NCBI RefSeq assembly: GCF_000763055.1
Contig: NZ_KN214134.1
Coordinates: 120,346 to 184,345, forward strand
Reading direction: 5' to 3'
Origin: Collinsella sp. 4_8_47FAA
GTDB taxonomy: Bacteria; Actinomycetota; Coriobacteriia; Coriobacteriales; Coriobacteriaceae
DNA length: 64,000 nucleotides
Position numbers and translations under genes: made by a program. The notes under the pieces were generated by a model. It saw only the letters and a program-made list of their open reading frames with translations. It had not been told where the DNA came from and did no database searches. This document shows positions 57,353-64,000 of the stretch, piece by piece. Each line of letters opens with the position of its first letter. Positions within the stretch are counted from its first letter, which is position 1.

Positions 57353-58729
57353 GTGGAAACCAAGCAATACCCCGATATGGAGTGCGACGTCGTCATTGCC
57401 GGCTGCGGCGTGGCGGGCCTGTACGCAGCTCTCAACCTGCCGACGAGCACACGCGTGATCATGCTTTCCAAGGGCGCCGTCGACGAGTGCGATTCGATGC
57501 TTGCGCAGGGCGGCATCTGCGTGCTGCCCGAGGGCTCGGACTACGATGCCTTCTTTGAGGACACCATGCACGCCGGCCACTACGAAAACCGCCGCGAGAG
57601 CGTCGACATCATGATTCGCTCGAGCCGCTCGGTCATCAACGACCTGCTGGCCATGGGCGTGGATTTTGAGCGCAAGGCCGACGGCAGCCTCAACTTTACC
57701 CGCGAGGGCGCGCACAGCCGTCCGCGCATTGCCTTCCATGCCGACATTACGGGCAAGGAGATTACGACCAAGCTGCTCCAGGCCGTTCGCAAGCTGGATA
57801 ACGTGCAGATTTTGGAGCACGTGGCCATGACCGACATCCTGACGGGTGAGCGTGACGGCGCCACGGTGTGCACCGGCGTCGTCGCCGTTCCCGTGGACGA
57901 GAACAACTCGGTTCGTCCCGCCGACGAGCTGGTAAATACCGCCGAGGGCGCGCATGCCGGCGAGCCGTTTAAGATCCATGCCCGCCACACGCTGTGGGCA
58001 ACGGGCGGCATCGGCGGCGTATACGACCATTCGACCAACTACCCGCAGCTCACGGGCGATGCCTGCTACATCGCTCAGGAGCATGGCATTAAGATGGAGC
58101 ATCTGGACTACGTGCAGATTCACCCCACGGGACTGTTCTCGCCGCAGCCGGGTCGCACCTTCCTGATCAGCGAGAGTTGCCGCGGCGAGGGCGCGATTTT
58201 GCTCAACGCCGCCGGCGAGCGCTTTACCGATGAGCTTCAGCCGCGCGATGTGGTCGCCGCCGCTATTCGCGAGCAGATGAAGCAGGACGGTGCCGAGCAC
58301 GAGTGGCTGAGTTTTGCCCCCGTCGAGCGCGATGTGGTGACCGGGCACTTCGCCAACATTCGCGCGCGCTGCCTGGAGGACGGTCGCGACATCTTGGACG
58401 AGCCCATCCCCGTTACGCCCACGCAGCACTACTTTATGGGCGGCGTATGGGTCGATAAGGACGGCCGCACTTCGATGCCAGAGCTCTACGCCGCGGGCGA
58501 GACGGCTTGCAATGGCGTTCACGGCAAGAATCGCCTTGCATCAAACAGCCTGCTCGAGGCGCTGGTCTGGGGTCGTCGCGCCGCGTGGCGCATGCGTACC
58601 GGCGAGTCGCTGGCCGTGGAGCAGGCGGGCGATCCCGCGCTCGATGGCCGTCATCGCGCCCTGAGCGCCGACACCCTGGCAATCGATGATTTGGCCCGTG
58701 CTGCCGGCACGCAGGCCGTGGAGGAGTAG
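57353..58729 (+). CDS. nadB: L-aspartate oxidase NadB
   Basis: A 458-residue flavoprotein that oxidises L-aspartate to iminoaspartate for NadA. The FAD-binding motif AGCGVAGLYAAL is at the N-terminus; SKGAVDECDSMLAQGGICV, GAHSRPRIAFHADITGKEI and HPTGLFSP are shared with NadB and fumarate reductase-type enzymes. Near the C-terminus is ETACNGVHGKNRLASNSLLEALVWG. The start is GTG 57353 behind AAGGGAGAGG. The protein is shorter than E. coli NadB because its C-terminal helical domain is reduced. Confidence 0.94.
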   Translation: METKQYPDMECDVVIAGCGVAGLYAALNLPTSTRVIMLSKGAVDECDSMLAQGGICVLPEGSDYDAFFEDTMHAGHYENRRESVDIMIRSSRSVINDLLAMGVDFERKADGSLNFTREGAHSRPRIAFHADITGKEITTKLLQAVRKLDNVQILEHVAMTDILTGERDGATVCTGVVAVPVDENNSVRPADELVNTAEGAHAGEPFKIHARHTLWATGGIGGVYDHSTNYPQLTGDACYIAQEHGIKMEHLDYVQIHPTGLFSPQPGRTFLISESCRGEGAILLNAAGERFTDELQPRDVVAAAIREQMKQDGAEHEWLSFAPVERDVVTGHFANIRARCLEDGRDILDEPIPVTPTQHYFMGGVWVDKDGRTSMPELYAAGETACNGVHGKNRLASNSLLEALVWGRRAAWRMRTGESLAVEQAGDPALDGRHRALSADTLAIDDLARAAGTQAVEE

Positions 58730-58732
58730 ACC

Positions 58733-59593
58733 ATGAATCCCATTACCATGAAGCTCGTCGTCGATGATCTGATTCTGCAGGCTCTGCGCGAGGACATTAC
58801 CTTTGAGGACGTGAGCACGGCGAGCGTGTGCCCCACGGCGCGTCCCGCCACGGTGGAGCTTATCGCCAAGGCCGACGGCATCATCGCCGGCTTGGATGTG
58901 TTTGCCCGCACCTTTGAGCTGCTGGATTCGCAGAGCTCGGTGCTGTTTGATGTTGCCGACGGTGACGAGGTGCATGCCGGCGACCACGTGGGTCAGGTGC
59001 GCGGCGATGCGCGTGTGCTGCTTTCGGGCGAGCGCGTGGCGCTCAACTACCTGCAGCGCATGAGCGGCATCGCTACCTATACGCACAGCATGGCCGCGGC
59101 GCTCGAGGGAACCAAGACCGTGCTCGTCGACACGCGCAAGACCACACCGGGCATGCGCGTGTTTGAGAAGGCGGCGGTTGAGATTGGCGGCGGCAGCAAC
59201 CACCGTTACAACCTGTCGACGGCCGTCATGCTCAAGGACAACCACATCGATGCCGCCGGTGGCGTGACGCGCGCGATCGAGATGGCGCGCGCCCATGCAT
59301 CGTTTACCACGACGGTCGAGATCGAGTGCGAGAACCTGGACATGGTGCGCGAGGCCGTGGAGGCCGGCGCCGACATCATCATGTTCGACAACATGACCCA
59401 TGACGACATGGCCGCCGCTATTGAACTTATCGCCGGCCGCGCCAAGACCGAGTGCTCGGGCAACGTGGATGCCAGCAATATCCGCGCGCTTGCCGACCTG
59501 GGCGTTGACTTTATTAGCTCGGGCGCCCTGACGCACTCCGCGCCGATCCTCGACCTCTCGCTTAAGCACCTGCGTCTGCTGGACGGTAAATAA
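58733..59593 (+). CDS. nadC: nicotinate-nucleotide pyrophosphorylase NadC
   Basis: A 286-residue enzyme converting quinolinate and PRPP to nicotinate mononucleotide. The family segments ALREDITFEDVSTA, LNYLQRMSGIATYT, DTRKTTPGMRVFEKAAV, GGGSNHRYNLS and LKDNHI are all present. It starts four bases after nadB, and its stop overlaps niaR (TAATG). Confidence 0.97.
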   Translation: MNPITMKLVVDDLILQALREDITFEDVSTASVCPTARPATVELIAKADGIIAGLDVFARTFELLDSQSSVLFDVADGDEVHAGDHVGQVRGDARVLLSGERVALNYLQRMSGIATYTHSMAAALEGTKTVLVDTRKTTPGMRVFEKAAVEIGGGSNHRYNLSTAVMLKDNHIDAAGGVTRAIEMARAHASFTTTVEIECENLDMVREAVEAGADIIMFDNMTHDDMAAAIELIAGRAKTECSGNVDASNIRALADLGVDFISSGALTHSAPILDLSLKHLRLLDGK

Positions 59594-60138
59594 TGAACGC
59601 CCGCGAGCGTCGCCGTGCCATCATGGCCGTGCTCGAGGGGGCCAAGGGGCCCGTATCGGGCAGCGCGCTTGCCCGCGAGGTGGGTGTGAGCCGCCAGATC
59701 GTGGTGCAGGACATCGCCCTGCTGCGCGCCGATGGGCACGATATCGTGGCGACCAACCGCGGCTACGTGCTGCAGGAGGCCCCCAGCAGCCCCGCCGTGC
59801 CTACGCGCTTGGTCAAGGTTCGCCACAGCGTGGAGCAGGCAGGCGATGAGCTCACGAGTATCGTCGACGCCGGCGGCGCCGTGCTCAACGTGATTGTCAA
59901 TCACCGCGTGTACGGTAAGATTACGGCCGACCTGGACATCCGCAATCGTCGCGATGTCGAGCGCTATCTGCGCGATATCGAGAGCGGCAAGAGCTTTCCG
60001 CTGCTGACGGTGACCAGCGGCTACCACTTCCATCGCATTGCGGCGGAGGACGAACAGACCCTCGACGAGATCGAGGCGATGCTCAAGGAAAAAGGCTACC
60101 TAGCAGACCTGATGCCCTACGAAGACGATTTGTCCTAG
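59593..60138 (+). CDS. niaR: NiaR transcriptional repressor of NAD synthesis
   Basis: A 181-residue repressor. The N-terminal HTH_11 domain (about 5-60, GSALAREVGVSRQIVVQDIALLRADG) is followed by a 3H domain carrying the three His that bind metal: KVRHSVEQAGDELTSI, VNHRVYGKITADLDIRNRRDV and TSGYHFHRI. With niacin as co-repressor, NiaR shuts off NAD synthesis and niacin uptake genes. It is last in the operon it probably controls through the palindrome at 56185. Confidence 0.93.
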   Translation: MNARERRRAIMAVLEGAKGPVSGSALAREVGVSRQIVVQDIALLRADGHDIVATNRGYVLQEAPSSPAVPTRLVKVRHSVEQAGDELTSIVDAGGAVLNVIVNHRVYGKITADLDIRNRRDVERYLRDIESGKSFPLLTVTSGYHFHRIAAEDEQTLDEIEAMLKEKGYLADLMPYEDDLS

Positions 60139-60157
60139 TCGACGCCGCATCTATAAG

Positions 60158-60220
60158 TTGCGGTGAAATAGTTCCTAAAATCGGCATCCAAGACATAAAA
60201 CAGGAACTATTCCACCGCAA
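60158..60220. repeat. 63-nt hairpin, copy 2
   Basis: Arms of 19 nt, starting TTGCGGTGAAATAGTTCCT, pair with AGGAACTATTCCACCGCAA around a 25-nt loop. Same length, arm sequence and placement after a stop codon as 37978-38040; loop centres differ. Confidence 0.88.
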
Positions 60221-60260
60221 CTGCCAAGGGTCCCGCTCCAAATTAGCTGCCCACATATGC

Positions 60261-60300
60261 AAAAGGAGGCCTCCGCGGCGATGCGGAAGCCTCCTTTTTT
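60261..60300. terminator. bidirectional terminator between niaR and ferredoxin
   Basis: AAAAGGAGGCCTCCGC and GCGGAAGCCTCCTTTTTT form a stem with T-runs on both strands. It can end the nad operon from the left and the ferredoxin gene from the right. Confidence 0.88.
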
Positions 60301-60339
60301 GTGCACGGTGTACTTTTGAGTGTGCAAGTGGGGGAGTTG

Positions 60340-60525
60340 TTACTCCTCGACGATCTCGGTGATCGCGCCAGCGGGGCAAGCGTCCTGGCAAGCGCCACAG
60401 GCGACGCAGGAGTCCTCGTCAGCGACGGTAGCGACGTCCTGGAGCTCCAGAACGCCAGCGGGGCAGGAGTCGACGCAAACGCCACAAGCGATGCACTCGT
60501 CGGCATCAATTACGGGATGAGCCAT
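60340..60525 (-). CDS. 2[4Fe-4S] ferredoxin
   Basis: A 61-residue bacterial-type ferredoxin with two cluster motifs, CIACGVCVDSCP and CVACGACQDACP, in a symmetrical fold. It carries low-potential electrons in anaerobic metabolism. ATG 60525 follows GAGAGGAAA; a longer reading frame upstream lacks ferredoxin character. It faces niaR across a shared terminator. Confidence 0.95.
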   Translation of the reverse strand: MAHPVIDADECIACGVCVDSCPAGVLELQDVATVADEDSCVACGACQDACPAGAITEIVEE

Positions 60526-60749
60526 GGTAGTTTCCTCTCTGTTGACCGACGCTACAGGCGATGCGCGCCGGTTTGATTCGGGCAAAAACATACCACGGGA
60601 GCGACCGTTTGCAATACCCTCTGGCCGGCATCTTCATACCGTTCGCCGAGTATGCCAAGGTTTACTAAAAAACGCGCAGGTGGGGCCGTTGAGCTGCATA
60701 AATGTTAGCTAAAGGTGACTTGAAATATAGGGCGATTGAGCGTGCTTGC

Positions 60750-60919
60750 GGAAACCGCATCCCATTATTTTGTCGAAAAACGGGTTGCAGTTTCCGGTTA
60801 GGCCCGCTAGCGGAAAATGCGAGCCGGTATCAGCTCTCAAAACGGGATACGGTTTCCGGTTGAGCCTTCAGACGGAAACTGCGACCCGGAATCCACGCTC
60901 AAACCGGGATGAGCTTTCC
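60750..60919. repeat. triplet of 46-nt hairpins, 62-nt period, array 2
   Basis: Hairpins at 60750-60795, 60812-60857 and 60874-60919, each with 14-nt arms beginning GGAAA and ending TTTCC and an 18-nt loop; spacers are 16 nt, so the period is again exactly 62. Loops mostly end CAAAAC or similar. Arms contain more mismatches than in array 1. It lies between ferredoxin and dnaK; 60526-60749 shows no gene. Confidence 0.9.
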
Positions 60920-61183
60920 GCAAGACGGCCCCCAGGCACCCCCGGACGCAAACCTCAGCCATCTCTACATAGATCTCGATAGATTTGCCGAGAACTCAAA
61001 CAGTGCGTCTACCTGCGCATTTAAGAACCTAAACTCTCAGCAATAAGAAATCTTATATGAATTGACTTAGATTTTGTATATTCCGGCCCATAAGGGGATA
61101 CACTACATCCTGAAAGACAAGCCGAAGCGCCGCGCGACAGATCGTCGAGGCGGCGCGAACGCAAAAGAGAGAGGGAATTTCTA
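60920..61183 (+). promoter_or_regulatory. dnaK upstream region
   Basis: No gene here. A palindrome ATAAGAAATCTTAT (about 61043-61056) precedes A+T-rich sequence with TTGACT (61062-61067) and a TACACT box (61099-61104), but hexamer spacing does not give one clear promoter. Neither a CIRCE (HrcA) nor a HAIR (HspR) heat-shock operator is visible. The ribosome site AGAGAGAGGGA precedes ATG 61184. Confidence 0.4.
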
Positions 61184-63076
61184 ATGAGTAAGATTCTTGG
61201 TATCGACCTTGGTACTACTAACTCCGCTATGGCCGTCCTCGAGGGCGGTTCTCCGACCATTATCGTGAACGCCGAGGGCGACCGCACCACCCCGTCCGTC
61301 GTGGGCTTCCGTGCCGACGGCGACCGCGTCGTGGGTAAGGCCGCTAAGAACCAGGCTGTCACCAACCCCAAGAACACCGTGTTCTCCATCAAGCGCTTCA
61401 TGGGCCGCAAGTACTCCGAGTGCACCTCCGAGATCAAGACCGTGCCGTATGAGGTCAAGGAGGGCCAGGGTGGCCGTGCCGTCGTCGACATCGAGGGCAA
61501 GGATTACACCGCCGAGCAGGTGAGCGCCATGACGCTCGCGAAGATGAAGGCCGACGCCGAGAAGTATCTGGGCGAGACCGTCACCGACGCCGTCATCACC
61601 GTCCCGGCCTACTTCAACGACGCCCAGCGTCAGGCCACCAAGGACGCCGGCAAGATCGCTGGCCTCAACGTCAAGCGTATCGTCAACGAGCCGACCGCTG
61701 CTGCTCTTGCCTATGGCCTGGACAAGCAGGGCACCGACCAGCGCATCCTGGTCTTCGACCTGGGCGGCGGCACCTTCGACGTCTCCATCCTCGACCTCGC
61801 CGACGGCGTGTTTGAGGTTCTGTCCACCTCGGGCGATAACCACCTGGGCGGCGACGACTGGGATCAGCGCGTCATCGATTGGATGGCCGATAAGTTCCAG
61901 CAGGAGAACGGTGCCGACCTGCGTCAGGACCCCATGGCCCTGCAGCGTCTGAAGGAGGCCGCCGAGAACGCCAAGAAGGAGCTCTCCGCCGCCCAGCAGA
62001 CCACCATCAACCTGCCGTTCATTACCATGAACCAGTCCGGCCCGCTGCACCTCAACTACACGCTGACCCGCGCCGAGTTCGAGAAGATCACCCGCGACCT
62101 GCTCGAGCGCTGCAAGCAGCCTGTCACCAACGCCCTGCGCGACGCTAAGCTCAAGCTCTCCGATTTGACCGAGGTCATCCTCGTCGGCGGCTCCACCCGT
62201 ATGCCCGCTGTCCAGGAGCTCGTCAAGACCATGACCGGCAAGCAGCCCAACATGTCCGTGAACCCCGACGAGGTCGTTGCCGACGGTGCTGCCGTCCAGG
62301 GCGGCGTGCTCACCGGCGACGTCGAGGGCATCCTGCTGCTCGACGTTACCCCGCTGTCGCTGGGCGTCGAGACCATGGGCGGCATCATGACCAAGATGAT
62401 CGACCGCAACACCACGATCCCGACCTCCAAGACCGAGGTCTACTCCACCGCTGCCGACAACCAGACCAGCGTCGAGATTAACGTGCTCCAGGGCGAGCGC
62501 GAGCTTGCCCGCGACAACAAGTCGCTCGGTAAGTTCCAGCTGACCGGTATCCCGGCTGCCCGCCGCGGCGTGCCGCAGATCGAGGTCACCTTCGACATCG
62601 ACGCCAACGGTATCGTCAAGGTCTCCGCTAAGGACAAGGGCACCGGCAAGGAGCAGCAGATCACCATTTCCGGCTCCACTGCTCTGTCCGACGACGAAGT
62701 CGATCGTATGGTCAAGGACGCCGAGGCTCATGCCGAGGAGGACAAGAAGCAGAAGGAAGAGGTCGAGGTCCGCAACCAGACCGACAGTCTGTGCTACTCC
62801 ACCGAGCAGACCCTCAACGAGCTGGGCGACAAGGTTTCCGCCGACGTGAAGTCCAAGGCCGAGGCCGCTATCGCCGACGCCAAGAAGGCGCTCGAGGGCT
62901 CTGACGTCGAGGCCATCAAGGCCGCCGGCGAGTCCCTGCAGTCCGTGGCCTACGAGCTGGCCCAGGTTGTCTATGCCGACGCTCAGCAGCAGACCGACGG
63001 TGCCGCTGGCGCCCAGCCTGCCGACGATGACGTTGTCGACGCCGACTACGAGGTTGTGGACGACGAGGACAAATAA
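61184..63076 (+). CDS. dnaK: chaperone DnaK (Hsp70)
   Basis: A 630-residue Hsp70. The ATPase domain begins [15 protein letters not shown] and includes [33 protein letters not shown] and [14 protein letters not shown]. The linker [11 protein letters not shown] leads to the substrate-binding domain and a helical lid; the acidic C-terminal tail ends [17 protein letters not shown]. It folds proteins with GrpE, encoded two bases downstream, and DnaJ, not in the window. Confidence 0.98.
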   Translation: MSKILGIDLGTTNSAMAVLEGGSPTIIVNAEGDRTTPSVVGFRADGDRVVGKAAKNQAVTNPKNTVFSIKRFMGRKYSECTSEIKTVPYEVKEGQGGRAVVDIEGKDYTAEQVSAMTLAKMKADAEKYLGETVTDAVITVPAYFNDAQRQATKDAGKIAGLNVKRIVNEPTAAALAYGLDKQGTDQRILVFDLGGGTFDVSILDLADGVFEVLSTSGDNHLGGDDWDQRVIDWMADKFQQENGADLRQDPMALQRLKEAAENAKKELSAAQQTTINLPFITMNQSGPLHLNYTLTRAEFEKITRDLLERCKQPVTNALRDAKLKLSDLTEVILVGGSTRMPAVQELVKTMTGKQPNMSVNPDEVVADGAAVQGGVLTGDVEGILLLDVTPLSLGVETMGGIMTKMIDRNTTIPTSKTEVYSTAADNQTSVEINVLQGERELARDNKSLGKFQLTGIPAARRGVPQIEVTFDIDANGIVKVSAKDKGTGKEQQITISGSTALSDDEVDRMVKDAEAHAEEDKKQKEEVEVRNQTDSLCYSTEQTLNELGDKVSADVKSKAEAAIADAKKALEGSDVEAIKAAGESLQSVAYELAQVVYADAQQQTDGAAGAQPADDDVVDADYEVVDDEDK

Positions 63077-63078
63077 TC

Positions 63079-63921
63079 ATGTCCGCCCGTAAAGCTCGCA
63101 CGGAGGCGGCCGCCGTTGGTGCCGCCCCCGTTGACTCTGAGGAGAAGGACGTGAAGATTCCCGTAGAGGCCGCAGACGTTACCGAGGCCAACGAGGCCCC
63201 GGCCGCCGAGGCTGCCGAGAACCAAGTAGAGGATTCCAACAAGGAGGCGACGATGACCGAGGACGAGATGGTGGAAGCCGCTATCCGCGCCGGTGAGGAA
63301 GCCGCCGACAACGACTTTAAGCTCAAGTTCGAGCAGGCTCAGAAAGAGCTTGCCGACGTGCGCAATGAGCTCGATGCTGCGGAAGAGGCTCAGAAGGCCG
63401 CCGAGGACAAGGCAAAGGACGCCACCGAGCGTACCGCCCGTCTGCAGGCCGACTGGGAGAACTTCCGTCGCCGCACCGCCAATGAGCGTATCGCCGAGCG
63501 CGAGCGCGCGACCGAGAAGCTCGTCACCGCGCTGCTGCCGGTGATCGACGATATCGAGCGCGCGATCGACCATGCCCGCAGTCAAGAGCTTTCCGACGAC
63601 TTTAAGCAGTTCGTCGATGGCGTTGACGCGGTACATGCCAAGCTGCTCGATGTGTTTGCGCACGAGGGCGTTGAGCCCATCGACCCCAAGGGCGAGGCGT
63701 TCGATCCGCTCGAGCATCAGGCCGTGGGTCGCGTCGAGGACGCATCGCAGTACGACGAGACCGTCAACGACGTGTACCAGAAGGGCTACCGCATGGCGGA
63801 CCGCATCCTGCGCTCCGCGATGGTGACGGTGACCTACGGTGGCGAGAAGCGCCCCGCACCGGAGCCCGAAGCGGCGCCCGAGGATGCTGCGGCCGATACG
63901 GCCGAGAGCACCGAGGAGTAA
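63079..63921 (+). CDS. grpE: nucleotide exchange factor GrpE
   Basis: A 280-residue protein; the family is usually about 200. The first 75 residues are an acidic, Ala/Glu-rich extension (EEKDVKIPVEAADVTEANEA). A long coiled coil follows (about 78-150, LQADWENFRRRTANER at its end), then the GrpE head (LLPVIDDIERAIDHA, VEPIDPKGEAFDPLEHQAV, VYQKGYRMADRILRSAMVTV). It releases ADP from DnaK. The acidic tail at the C-terminus is also long. It starts two bases after dnaK. Confidence 0.96.
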   Translation: MSARKARTEAAAVGAAPVDSEEKDVKIPVEAADVTEANEAPAAEAAENQVEDSNKEATMTEDEMVEAAIRAGEEAADNDFKLKFEQAQKELADVRNELDAAEEAQKAAEDKAKDATERTARLQADWENFRRRTANERIAERERATEKLVTALLPVIDDIERAIDHARSQELSDDFKQFVDGVDAVHAKLLDVFAHEGVEPIDPKGEAFDPLEHQAVGRVEDASQYDETVNDVYQKGYRMADRILRSAMVTVTYGGEKRPAPEPEAAPEDAAADTAESTEE

Positions 63922-63926
63922 TTGAG

Positions 63927-63957
63927 AAGGGCCCCGGGGCAACACCCGGGGCCCTTT
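63927..63957 (+). terminator. rho-independent terminator or processing hairpin after grpE
   Basis: AAGGGCCCCGGG (63927-63938) pairs perfectly with CCCGGGGCCCTT (63945-63956); TTTC follows. If dnaJ lies further right, this would reduce its expression relative to dnaK-grpE. The last 40 bases of the window show no gene. Confidence 0.75.
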
Positions 63958-64000
63958 CTGGCCTAGTGCCATATGAAAGCATGAGCCGCCGCCCGCTGGG

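Noticed and set aside
60920-61183. CIRCE or HAIR heat-shock operator before dnaK
   Set aside because: I searched by eye for TTAGCACTC-N9-GAGTGCTAA and CTTGAGT-N7-ACTCAAG and found neither; only an unrelated short palindrome is present.

Overview
The window is GC-rich, densely coded bacterial DNA. Its gene content points to the class Coriobacteriia (Actinomycetota), most likely a gut Collinsella-like species. Supporting signs are an NRAMP-type transporter with the altered metal site of the magnesium-selective NRMT subgroup, a LuxR-type regulator with a membrane-embedded N-terminal half, a hyp maturation cluster next to NikR, luxS, and many short palindromic elements between genes. The genus is inferred; there is no rRNA gene in the window to fix it.

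Layout. 1-800: the start of an IS110-type transposase running off the left edge, followed by noncoding DNA with a long palindrome. 845-9625: a two-component system divergent from two export systems, an ABC-2 transporter (ATPase plus two permeases) and a MacB/FtsX-type transporter. 9901-18169: a DUF362 ferredoxin-like protein, a lipase-like hydrolase, TrhA, a CNNM/CBS protein, a stand-alone domain resembling the N-terminus of cyanophycin synthetase, YtxH and PRC-barrel proteins, and a deacetylase-fold protein that has lost its metal ligands. 18284-21613: a structured leader, an MgtE-like sensor protein and an NRMT-type transporter. 21724-27466: an OatA-like acyltransferase, ribokinase, nucleoside hydrolase, LuxS and a DUF4867 protein. 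27636-31632: a three-gene signalling unit with a catalytically degenerate multi-pass sensor, a NarX-like kinase and a response regulator.

31742-36039: a minus-strand cluster of a lipoprotein, an SPFH protein with zinc ribbons, a zinc-ribbon membrane protein and a DUF4428 protein, reminiscent of Bacillus ydjG-ydjI but without PspA. 36417-41123: a membrane LuxR regulator, then the P-type Mg ATPase MgtA preceded by a leader with a 23-codon upstream ORF. 41350-45905: pyrE, fic, EIIA-Glc and a small lipoprotein, separated by structured repeats. 45947-53247: HAD phosphatase, hypE, hypD, hypC, hypF, nikR, a small helical protein and thioredoxin. 53384-60138: a UDG-fold remnant, a LytTR two-component system, and nadA-nadB-nadC-niaR behind a 19-bp palindromic operator. 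60340-63957: ferredoxin, then dnaK-grpE.

The most unusual content lies between the genes. Several hairpin families recur with fixed geometry: (i) short arms around a 13-nt core related to RGGGACnnnnTTA, eleven copies; (ii) two triplets of 46-nt hairpins repeating at exactly 62 nt; (iii) two 63-nt hairpins placed just after stop codons; (iv) two hairpins flanking fic; (v) two about 164-nt multi-stem elements, after pyrE and after a lipoprotein gene, whose stems differ in sequence but keep pairing while a GACCAGAAGGTC tip and the flanks stay constant. Element (v) is the best candidate for an undescribed structured RNA or mobile palindromic element. Magnesium is a second theme: MgtA with a leader peptide, an NRMT-type carrier, and an MgtE-like partner without the usual channel motif.
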